This document shows positions 7,308-12,361 of a DNA stretch of 12,361 nucleotides, one piece after another (position 1 is the first letter of the stretch; each line of letters starts with the position of its first letter). The notes below the pieces were generated by a model. The model ran no database searches, was not told the origin of the DNA, and saw only the letters and a program-made list of their open reading frames with translations. Made by a program: the position numbers and the translations under genes. This stretch comes from an uncultured Ruminococcus sp. (lineage in GTDB: Bacteria > Bacillota > Clostridia > Oscillospirales > Ruminococcaceae): contig UQAR01000061.1 of the NCBI GenBank assembly GCA_900539095.1, forward strand, positions 1-12,361. The letters are read 5' to 3'.

Positions 7308-8201
7308 TTAGAACTCTATCTTTGAGTAAAGACCTGAATCCTTCATTGTGTCCTCAGGCTTTGGCTTTTTGTAGTCCTTTTCAAAGCTTGTTGTGATATC
7401 AAAGCCCTTTGAGCGGCGATTGTTGTTTCTTCTTCTGCCGCCGTTCTTCTTGTATCCGCCTCTGTTATCATATTTTCTAGGCGTTGTAGAGCTTATTATT
7501 ACCTTTCTCCAAGGCTCTTCACCCTTTGACTGAGATGTAACGCCCTCTATCTCTGATACAGCAGCGTGAATGATCCTTCTCTCATATGGGTTCATTGGCT
7601 CAAGAGCTGATGAACGGCCGCTTCTCTTAACGTTGTTTGCTATCTTTCTTGCAAGCTCCTCAAGCTGAGTTTTTCTTCTTGCTCTGAAACCGTTGCAGTC
7701 TGTGGATATTCTGAAATACTCTCTGTCTATCCTGTTGCATACAAGTGATGCAAGATACTGGAGTGAATCGAGGATATCGCCCTTTTTGCCGATAAGCTTT
7801 TCAAACTCTTCGCTCTTTATCTCAAAAAATGCACCGTTTTCAAGCTTTGTTACCTCGATGTCAGCATTGTCGATTCCCATTGCCTTTATGACATTGAGTA
7901 TATATTCCTTTGCACAGTCAGCCTTTTTCTGCAAAGTGTCGCTCCACTCTACCTCTGTCTTGACTTCTTCCTGTACCTCTGCCTTTTCCTCGGTCACTTC
8001 CACCTTTTCAGGCTCTGCCTCAACTATTGTTTCAGGCTCATATTCAGCCTCTACCTTTGCCTCGCCCTTGATCTTTCCGAAAAAGCCCTTTTTAGGCTCT
8101 TCAAGGACTGTGAATGTGATCTTTTCTACTTCTGTTCCAAATTCAGCTGCCGCCTTGTTCTTTGCCTCTTCTACAGATGCGGCTGTAAAGATCTGTTTCA
8201 T
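7308..8201 (-). CDS. jag: Jag/KhpB, Jag_N-KH-R3H RNA-binding protein
   Basis: 297 residues. Jag (KhpB, SpoIIIJ-associated protein) binds RNA and, in other Firmicutes, acts with KhpA in control of cell elongation and envelope functions. Order of parts: Jag_N domain (1-52, KQIFTAASVEEAKNKAAAEFG then KKGFFG), an acidic Glu/Val/Lys linker (53-88), a KH domain (about 90-158) with the loop IGKKGD at 137-142, and an R3H domain (about 160-238) with R208-x3-H212 in PYERRIIHAAV. A basic Gly/Arg/Asn-rich tail (243-265, GGRRRNNNRR) is an added likely RNA-contact region. Start ATG 8201 is preceded by GAGGAG with a 7-base gap. It lies 41 bases after yidC, its usual neighbour, and the bidirectional hairpin follows its stop. 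Confidence 0.96.
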   Translation of the reverse strand: MKQIFTAASVEEAKNKAAAEFGTEVEKITFTVLEEPKKGFFGKIKGEAKVEAEYEPETIVEAEPEKVEVTEEKAEVQEEVKTEVEWSDTLQKKADCAKEYILNVIKAMGIDNADIEVTKLENGAFFEIKSEEFEKLIGKKGDILDSLQYLASLVCNRIDREYFRISTDCNGFRARRKTQLEELARKIANNVKRSGRSSALEPMNPYERRIIHAAVSEIEGVTSQSKGEEPWRKVIISSTTPRKYDNRGGYKKNGGRRRNNNRRSKGFDITTSFEKDYKKPKPEDTMKDSGLYSKIEF

Positions 8202-8242
8202 TTTTCTGCTCCTCTCGCTAAAAAAGTTTAGTCAACAACAGG

Positions 8243-9580
8243 TCAATCCTGTGAATCGTCATATTCGTCGCCGTATTTCTCAGCCATTCTCTTTCTGGCC
8301 TCGTTAAGGCGTTTTCTCTGCTCGTCTTTAAGCTCTGTTTTTGTTTTCTTCTTAGGCTCTTCGCAATCCTCATCGTCAGAAAGTGACTTTCTGATCTCAG
8401 CAGGATCCTTACCAGCCTGTATCATCTGAGCCTCAGCCATTTTCTCCATAAGAGTTGGCTTTCCCCTCTTTTTCTGCTTTGCGATATCCTTCTGAACAAG
8501 CTCTGCAACGTGTTCAGGTGTGTATATCTTGTTGAGTACGATAGTCTGTCCCAGTGCGAAAAGTGAAGAATAGCACCAGTAAAGACCAAGACCTGCCGGA
8601 TAGCTGAAACCGATCCAAAGTGAGAAGATAGGCATACCGTAAAGCATTATCTTCATTCCCATTCCGCCCATATTAGCGGCGTCAGGATTGTTCTTCTTTG
8701 CAAAATGCTGTGAAACGAATGTCACTATAAGCTGCAAAAGTGCTGATACAATAGGGATAATGCATGAAAGATCCTTCATTGTTGGTATCTTTCCAAGGAA
8801 AAGTCCGAAAATGCTGTAGTTGAAATCATCAGCCGCAGCCTTTACGCTTGTTGGAAGTATGTCAGCATACTGTCCGCCCTCTTTTTCAGTGAAAACGAAA
8901 GTCATAAGCTCAGGTCTTGACTGAATAAGATTTGTTGAGAAATAGTTCTCATTAAGAATGAAACTGTCGATATCATTATGAGCCTTGATAGCGTCCATAA
9001 CGTTTGATATCTTGTTATCATTTGAAAGTGCCTTTGCAGACTTTGGATATTCTTCCTTATTTGTCAAAAGATCCTGGAGCTTATCGTAAGCCTCGTCCTC
9101 AGTAGCACCGTCTTTTTCATACTTTGCAAGAAGTTTCTTTATAGTAGTATCCTTGCTCTTTACCTCAGCACTGACAACATAAAGATTTGATATCATGTTG
9201 TTTGAGTCTGTAAGCTCTTCCTTATCTGCGTTTGAAACGTAGGTAAGAGGTCCGTAAATAACAGGGATAAGTGCGAACAAAATGACCATTGTTATCAACA
9301 TTGGCAAACAGCTTGCCATAGGGTTTACGCCTGCCTTGGCGTAAAGGTTCATCTGCTCTTCCTGCATCTTCTGCTGGTTTTTAGCGTATTTCTTTTTTAT
9401 CTTTTCAAGCTCAGGCTGGAGCATCGTCATTCTTGCCGTGCTCTTCTGCTGCTTGACGTTAAGCGGAAATACTATAAGTCTTGTAAGGATAGTGAAAAGC
9501 AGCAGTGCTATTCCGTAGTTTTTGCATACAAAATAGCAGCCTTTCATTATCCAGCCCAAAGGGGTCGCAATAATACCCAT
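8243..9580 (-). CDS. yidC: YidC/Oxa1-family membrane protein insertase with enlarged extracytoplasmic loop
   Basis: 445 residues. YidC places membrane proteins into the cytoplasmic membrane, alone or with SecYEG. Core parts: first core helix about 20-40 (YGIALLLFTILTRLIVFPL) holding the groove arginine Arg34; cytoplasmic coiled hairpin 41-90 (QQKSTARMTMLQPELEKIKKKY to GVNPMASCLPM); second helix about 92-114; third helix about 271-293; last two helices about 310-350 (YPAGLGLYWCYSSLFALGQ). Two things stand out. The stretch between second and third core helices (about 116-260) is roughly 140 residues, whereas Gram-positive YidC has a few tens. Also, the C-tail (351-445) is long and charged. There is no lipoprotein signal peptide of the SpoIIIJ kind. 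Start ATG 9580 has GGAGG with a 7-base gap. Neighbours yidD and jag fit. Confidence 0.96.
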   Translation of the reverse strand: MGIIATPLGWIMKGCYFVCKNYGIALLLFTILTRLIVFPLNVKQQKSTARMTMLQPELEKIKKKYAKNQQKMQEEQMNLYAKAGVNPMASCLPMLITMVILFALIPVIYGPLTYVSNADKEELTDSNNMISNLYVVSAEVKSKDTTIKKLLAKYEKDGATEDEAYDKLQDLLTNKEEYPKSAKALSNDNKISNVMDAIKAHNDIDSFILNENYFSTNLIQSRPELMTFVFTEKEGGQYADILPTSVKAAADDFNYSIFGLFLGKIPTMKDLSCIIPIVSALLQLIVTFVSQHFAKKNNPDAANMGGMGMKIMLYGMPIFSLWIGFSYPAGLGLYWCYSSLFALGQTIVLNKIYTPEHVAELVQKDIAKQKKRGKPTLMEKMAEAQMIQAGKDPAEIRKSLSDDEDCEEPKKKTKTELKDEQRKRLNEARKRMAEKYGDEYDDSQD

Positions 9581-9646
9581 TTAATATCCTCCAGATCAAT
9601 TATTTGTCATATGAATACACCTATATATCTGATTAAGCTCTCAGGC

Positions 9647-9895
9647 TTATTTTTTTCTGATTTTAAAATACTCAGTGGTAAGCTTGTCAGGAACATAGTC
9701 AACTCCCCCCAGACTCCACGGATTGCATCTAAGCAATCTCCACACAGTAAGCAGCGTGCCTTTAAAAAAGCCGTGCTTTCTGTATGCCTCCAGTGCGTAT
9801 GCCGAACAGCTCGGATAATACTTGCACCTTGGTCCGAAAAGAGGACTTATAAAACGCTGATAAAACCTTATCAGCAGCTGAGCCAGTTTACTCAT
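9647..9895 (-). CDS. yidD: YidD membrane protein insertion efficiency factor
   Basis: 82 residues, normal length. YidD is a small amphipathic membrane-associated protein that assists YidC-dependent insertion. The family core is clear: RFYQRFISPLFGPRCKYYPSCSAYALEA (10-37), with Cys24 and Cys30, then GTLLTVWRLLRCNPWSLGGVDYVP (46-69) with Cys57. The ATG lies 1 base after the rnpA stop, so it probably relies on translational coupling; GAAGAGAAAG in the end of rnpA is its ribosome site. yidC follows 66 bases later. Confidence 0.97.
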   Translation of the reverse strand: MSKLAQLLIRFYQRFISPLFGPRCKYYPSCSAYALEAYRKHGFFKGTLLTVWRLLRCNPWSLGGVDYVPDKLTTEYFKIRKK

Positions 9896-9896
9896 T

Positions 9897-10277
9897 TTAC
9901 TTTCTCTTCGTCCTGCCTGCCTTGTTACCCTTTGAAACAGGCTTGTTCATCTCTTTAATGAGTCTTTTTTTTATAAATCTTTCAATATCCTGAGTTTTCT
10001 TTTCCCCTATATCGTTTCTTCCCACAAAAACTATGTCATAGCCCAGTGGAAATTCCGCCTCATTAAGTCTGTAAGCGGCTCTAACTATTCTCTTTATTCT
10101 GTTTCTTGTTACCGCACAGCCCTGCTTTTTGCCTGCCGTTATGCCAAGCCTGTTATACGGGCTGCCGTTGGGATAAAAATATGCTGCTACAAAACTGTCT
10201 GCACAAAATCTTCCCTTTTTATAGCACCTTAAAAATGCCTTGTTATCCTTTAAAACCGTTGTGAACAGCATCTTCAT
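9897..10277 (-). CDS. rnpA: RnpA, protein component of RNase P
   Basis: 126 residues, at the normal length. RnpA binds the RNase P RNA and helps it cut the 5' leader of pre-tRNAs. The signature is RLGITAGKKQGCAVTRNRIKRIVRAAYR (43-70), which contains the RNR helix (58-66). The tail is basic (RTKRK). Two starts are possible: ATG 10277, used here, has almost no gap to the GGGGA sequence at 10279-10283, while ATG 10271 (MLFTTVLK) has a 6-7 base gap and may be the true start. A small hairpin (GCCGC/GCGGC, 10297-10315) sits just upstream of the ribosome site. It lies 242 bases after rpmH, an unusually wide spacing for this pair. Confidence 0.96.
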   Translation of the reverse strand: MKMLFTTVLKDNKAFLRCYKKGRFCADSFVAAYFYPNGSPYNRLGITAGKKQGCAVTRNRIKRIVRAAYRLNEAEFPLGYDIVFVGRNDIGEKKTQDIERFIKKRLIKEMNKPVSKGNKAGRTKRK

Positions 10278-10296
10278 TTCCCCATTGTGAACCGTC

Positions 10297-10320
10297 GCCG
10301 CTCTTTATCTGCGGCTTTTT
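10297..10320 (+). terminator. Weak hairpin plus T-run, antisense to the rnpA leader
   Basis: On the + strand GCCGC (10297-10301), a 9-base loop and GCGGC (10311-10315) are followed by TTTTT. This could end antisense transcription arriving from the rnpA side. On the minus strand the same stem lies just ahead of the rnpA ribosome site and could affect its translation. The stem is only 5 pairs, so either role is tentative. Confidence 0.35.
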
Positions 10321-10351
10321 ACCCTTTTCGCCTTATCACGGCAATTTTGCC

Positions 10352-10403
10352 AAAAAAAGATAAAGACCCAATACCATGCAAATCAATGAATGGTATATAG
10401 GTC
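10352..10403 (-). terminator. Candidate terminator/attenuator between rpmH and rnpA
   Basis: Read on the minus strand: GACC (10403-10400), then ATACCAT (10396-10390), a 12-base loop, ATGGTAT (10377-10371) and GGTC (10368-10365), followed by TTTATCTTTTTTT (10364-10352). A two-part stem with a U-rich tail fits an intrinsic terminator. It would lower rnpA, yidD, yidC and jag transcript relative to abundant rpmH transcript. The loop is large and the stem AT-rich, so readthrough is likely. Confidence 0.6.
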
Positions 10404-10408
10404 ATCTG

Positions 10409-10478
10409 AGGCAGCGTCCAACGACGCTTATATACAACTGCCTATGGGCACTCCTTCAGGCGTAACTAACCGCCTGAA
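10409..10478 (-). other. Cluster of hairpins downstream of rpmH, function unknown
   Basis: Three stems lie in 70 bases: TTCAGGCG/CGCCTGAA with an 8-base loop (10455-10478), TGCC/GGCA with loop TATG (10439-10450), and AGCGTC/GACGCT with loop CAAC (10413-10428), the last extended by AGGC (10409-10412) pairing with GCCT (10440-10443), which competes with the TGCC stem. With the terminator-like hairpin beyond it, this fills most of the rpmH-rnpA gap. It matches no riboswitch or RNA family I recognise. It could be an mRNA processing or stability element, a small RNA, or an intergenic repeat. Confidence 0.5.
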
Positions 10479-10519
10479 TAATGCCTGTCAGACTTATCAT
10501 CAGAAACTGCCTGTATCTC

Positions 10520-10654
10520 TTAGTAGCTGAGTCTAGCTCTGCCCTTTGCTCTTCTTCTTGCGAGTACCTTTCTGCCGTTAGCAGTAGACATTCTCTTCAT
10601 GAAGCCGTGAACTTTCTTTCTCTGAAGCTTTTTAGGCTGATATGTTCTTTTCAT
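10520..10654 (-). CDS. rpmH: Ribosomal protein L34
   Basis: 44 residues read from the minus strand: starts MKRTYQPKKLQRKKVHGF and ends RRRAKGRARLSY, with MSTANGRKVLARRR between. This is the complete L34 sequence, a very basic protein of the 50S subunit that contacts 23S rRNA. Length is that of the family. The ribosome site AAGGAGGAG (10669-10661) is near-ideal, with a 6-base gap. It is the first gene of the minus-strand unit and has its own strong promoter about 130 bases upstream. A frame on the opposite strand covering it is a shadow. Confidence 0.98.
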   Translation of the reverse strand: MKRTYQPKKLQRKKVHGFMKRMSTANGRKVLARRRAKGRARLSY

Positions 10655-10680
10655 CGAATTCTCCTCCTTCCGCTTTCAAC

Positions 10681-10716
10681 TCTCCGTCATTTTACACAAA
10701 AAATCACTTTCGGAGA
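10681..10716 (-). repeat. Inverted repeat in the rpmH leader
   Basis: TCTCCG (10681-10686) and CGGAGA (10711-10716) can pair in the rpmH 5' untranslated RNA around a 24-base AT-rich loop. The stem ends 12 bases upstream of the rpmH ribosome site. Six pairs only; a role is unproven. Confidence 0.4.
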
Positions 10717-10740
10717 TGTTTAAACTTATAGGGTCACAGC

Positions 10741-10778
10741 AAATTACAATATCGCTATGAAAAAAGCCCTTGTAATTT
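10741..10778. repeat. 9-base perfect inverted repeat at the rpmH transcription start
   Basis: AAATTACAA (10741-10749) and TTGTAATTT (10770-10778) are exact complements separated by 20 bases. The right arm lies directly downstream of the rpmH -10 box (10782-10787), covering the expected start of transcription near 10775. The geometry fits either an operator with half-sites two helical turns apart or a hairpin at the very 5' end of the transcript. Confidence 0.6.
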
Positions 10779-10781
10779 AAT

Positions 10782-10811
10782 ATTATAGCTCATTCACACA
10801 CCATTTGTCAA
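10782..10811 (-). promoter_or_regulatory. Sigma-A promoter for rpmH-rnpA-yidD-yidC-jag
   Basis: On the minus strand TTGACA (10811-10806) and TATAAT (10787-10782) are both perfect consensus, 18 bases apart. Transcription should start near 10775, giving a leader of about 120 bases before the rpmH ATG at 10654. A strong promoter fits a ribosomal-protein gene. Confidence 0.9.
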
Positions 10812-11027
10812 GCCTGTTCATAATATTTTTATATTTTTTTTGATATTATTTTTCTTTGCTTTGCGGGGCTTACTGTCCGAAAAACCTGCCGCTTAGCCTG
10901 TGGTTTGTGATACGCATACAACATATTGTGGGTCAAATATAAAATTTATCTGTATTAAGTGTTTTTTCTTATCTTTGATGTGCCGCTCTTTTTCTCTCTT
11001 TCTTTCCTTATATATAATATATAGGAC

Positions 11028-11056
11028 TTGAAATTTAAAGTCAGATGTGCTATAAT
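11028..11056 (+). promoter_or_regulatory. dnaA: Sigma-A promoter for dnaA, with extended -10
   Basis: TTGAAA (11028-11033) and TATAAT (11051-11056) are 17 bases apart, and TGC directly before the -10 box makes it an extended -10. Transcription should start near 11063, leaving a leader of about 140 bases before ATG 11203. Confidence 0.9.
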
Positions 11057-11062
11057 AGTATA

Positions 11063-11202
11063 GAATTGATTAATTATGCCTGTTTATATTTTTTGTGAGA
11101 TCTCTGACCTGCCGTCTGTTTGACAGGGGTCACGGCGGACAGCGGTTTTTAAGGCAACACCGCACAGGCAGAGCTATTTTTCTGGGAGGTTATGGAGTAA
11201 CA
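11063..11202 (+). promoter_or_regulatory. Folded dnaA 5' leader
   Basis: The leader holds several possible stems: GCCGT (11111-11115)/ACGGC (11132-11136) around CTGT/ACAG (11116-11119/11123-11126), a competing GACC (11106-11109)/GGTC (11128-11131) pairing, and GCGGT (11142-11146)/ACCGC (11159-11163). The first and second outer stems cannot both form as a simple nested fold. Ribosome-site sequences are GGGAGG (11184-11189) and GGAG (11194-11197). Regulation through the fold is only a possibility. Confidence 0.4.
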
Positions 11203-12311
11203 ATGGATTCCTTTAATGACGTGTTTCAGGAGGTCCTGAAATATTGCCGAAATTGTAAAAGTATCAGTGAACCGGGATATAACAAATGGATAAAGATACT
11301 TGAACCGATGAAACTTGAAAATAATGTGGCTTATCTGCTCACTGATTCTGATTTTTCAAGAGATATCACTATGAACGCTTATGAAAAGCTTTTGAAAGAG
11401 GCTTTTCTCAATACACTTGGCTTTGAAGTCGATGTAAAGATACTTGTTAAGGACAAGAAAGAAGTCGTTGAAACTGAGGACAAGGATATAGAAGTCAAGG
11501 TGGCTGACTTTTCTGAGGAGGCAAACAACAACCTTACCTTTGAAAACTTCATCAAGGGCAAATCAAACGACCTTGCTTATGCTTTCTGCACAGCCGTTGC
11601 ACACAAGTATGACGAAGATCAGGAAACGCCGTCAAACACAAATAAGATATTTAACCCTCTTATTATTTACGGCGATTCGGGACTTGGAAAAACTCACCTT
11701 ATGAAAGCTATCGACCATGAGGTAAAGAAAAATCACCCTGAACTGAAAGTCATTTACACAACCGGCGAATCCTTTATCAATCAGCTTGTAAAAGCTATCG
11801 AGTCAAAGGAAACAAATAAGTTCCATGACGAATACAGAAACGCTGACTATCTTATGGTAGACGATATACAGACTATTGCAGGAAAAGAACGTATGCAGGA
11901 GGAATTTTTCCATACCTTCAATGATCTTTACAATGCAGGCAAACAGATAGTTCTTACATCTGATATCGCCCCTTCAAAGATATCAAAACTGCAAAATAGA
12001 ATACTTACCAGATTTTCACTGGGCGTTCAGGTAGACGTTACACCGCCTGATTTTGAAACAAGAATGGCTATCGTCAAGAAAAAGGCAGATAATCTCGATC
12101 TCCAGCTTTCTGACAACGTTGTAAGGATAATAGCCGAAAAGATAAAAACAAATATCCGTCAGCTTGAGGGAACGGTAAACAAAATAAAGGCTCTTACCCT
12201 TTATACTAATGAAAGCCCGTCCATATCTATGGCTCAGAGGATAATAAAGGAAATAATCATTGAAAATCACCCTGCTGAGATAACTGTTGACAGGATACTT
12301 CAGGAGGTAGC
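11203..12311 (+). CDS. dnaA: DnaA replication initiator, 3'-truncated by contig end
   Basis: About 370 native residues of an expected 440-460. DnaA binds ATP and opens the origin. Domain I spans about 1-80 (KWIKILEPMKLENNVAYL), a short acidic linker follows, and domain III starts LTFENFIKGKSNDLAYAFCTAVA (111-133). Walker A is GDSGLGKTH (157-165), Walker B LMVDDIQ (217-223), the arginine-finger segment NRILTRFSLGV (265-275), PPDFETRMAIVKKKA (281-295), and sensor II NIRQLEGTVNKIK (317-329). The sequence stops at EITVDRILQEVA, where DNA-binding domain IV begins, so almost all of domain IV is missing. The frame runs on as CLLYTSPSPRD and a stop, but those 11 residues are Nextera adapter. ATG 11203 was chosen because GGAG (5-base gap) and GGGAGG lie just upstream and the product begins as DnaA should; an in-frame start at 11095 adds an unrelated leader translation. 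Confidence 0.98.
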
Positions 12312-12361
12312 CTGTCTCTTATACACATCTCCGAGCCCACGAGACTAAGGCGAATCTCGTA
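12312..12361 (+). other. Nextera read-2 adapter / index / P7 (not genomic)
   Basis: Bases 12312-12330 are the Tn5 mosaic end in reverse complement (CTGTCTCTTATACACATCT), 12331-12345 the read-2 primer part (CCGAGCCCACGAGAC), 12346-12353 TAAGGCGA (i7 index N701, from memory), and 12354-12361 the first 8 bases of the P7 side (ATCTCGTA). The match is exact throughout. Confidence 0.98.

Larger units (their letters stand above)
10655..11202. other. rpmH-dnaA intergenic region, expected origin side
   Basis: The 548-base gap between divergent rpmH and dnaA is the usual place for at least part of the chromosome origin. It holds the two divergent promoters, an AT-rich tract at about 10816-10856 and another at 11009-11022 (either could serve as an unwinding element), a pyrimidine-rich run at about 10985-11010, and the dnaA leader. 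I found no TTATNCACA DnaA box with a full match; TTTTACACA (10690-10698) differs at one base, and TGTGGGTCA (10927-10935) at two. The active origin may use divergent boxes or lie beyond dnaA. Confidence 0.55.

Noticed and set aside
7693..8307. 204-codon + strand frame across jag and the end of yidC
   Set aside because: Ser/Phe-rich shadow opposite two certain genes, with no ribosome site.
10456..10500. 14-codon minus-strand frame after rpmH (MISLTGIIQAVSYA)
   Set aside because: No ribosome site, and it overlaps the strong TTCAGGCG/CGCCTGAA stem; likely chance.
10278..10519. Known riboswitch or T-box in the rpmH-rnpA gap
   Set aside because: None of the conserved cores I know (such as the T-box GGTGGNACCGCG-type motif) is present.
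10481..10723. 80-codon + strand frame over rpmH
   Set aside because: It is the antisense of L34, which is unmistakable on the minus strand.
11095..11202. 36-residue N-terminal extension of DnaA
   Set aside because: It runs through the folded leader with no family similarity; ATG 11203 has ribosome-site sequences.
12319..12327. Perfect DnaA box TTATACACA near the end of dnaA
   Set aside because: It is part of the Tn5 mosaic end. The matching reverse-strand copy TGTGTATAA at 32-40 is also adapter.
12312..12348. DnaA naturally lacking domain IV with a short novel tail
   Set aside because: The tail is translated adapter; the gene is cut at 12311.
1..12361. CRISPR array, tRNA, rRNA, insertion sequence or prophage genes
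   Set aside because: I saw no spaced direct repeats, tRNA cloverleaf, rRNA or transposase frame; the only transposon-derived sequence is the sequencing adapter.

Overview
The window is a piece of a low-to-moderate GC Clostridia chromosome (Bacillota), most likely Ruminococcaceae/Oscillospiraceae. The evidence is the classic dnaA / rpmH-rnpA-yidD-yidC-jag origin neighbourhood, strong AGGAGG-type ribosome sites, and a secreted-side Thr/Pro/Glu-rich tail like those common in Ruminococcus. Genus is inference. Both ends are sequencing adapter, not genome. Bases 1-47 are the end of Illumina P5, an 8-base index and the Nextera read-1 adapter; bases 12312-12361 are the Nextera read-2 adapter, an index and the start of P7. 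Genomic sequence is 48-12311. This changes two gene calls: the first gene must start at TTG 75, and dnaA is cut at 12311, its apparent last 11 residues being adapter.

Left block (75-7239, + strand): six tightly packed genes that look like one transcription unit. First come a membrane protein of the MBOAT/AlgI fold that has lost both family histidines, and a one-helix protein whose outside part resembles only the first segment of DHHW/AlgJ-type proteins before running into a Thr-rich tail. Then follow a TIGR01212-type radical SAM protein and mnmE, mnmG and rsmG. MnmE and MnmG together modify wobble uridine-34 of tRNAs; RsmG methylates 16S rRNA. A hairpin at 7258-7289 with A- and T-tracts on either side ends this unit and the one facing it.

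Right block (7308-10654, - strand): rpmH, rnpA, yidD, yidC, jag. These supply ribosomal protein L34, the RNase P protein, the membrane insertase and its helper, and the KH/R3H RNA-binding protein. rpmH was found by reading the minus strand, as it is only 44 codons. A near-perfect sigma-A promoter drives rpmH, and an unusually long, hairpin-rich 242-base gap separates rpmH from rnpA.

Origin-side region (10655-11202): 548 bases hold divergent promoters for rpmH and dnaA, an AT-rich tract and a folded dnaA leader, but no good DnaA box that I can find. dnaA follows to the contig end, lacking nearly all of its DNA-binding domain IV.

The main oddities are the catalytically degenerate MBOAT/DHHW-like pair, a YidC with a large extra extracytoplasmic loop, the inverted orientation of mnmE-mnmG-rsmG relative to the usual origin order, the structured rpmH-rnpA spacer, and adapter at both contig ends.
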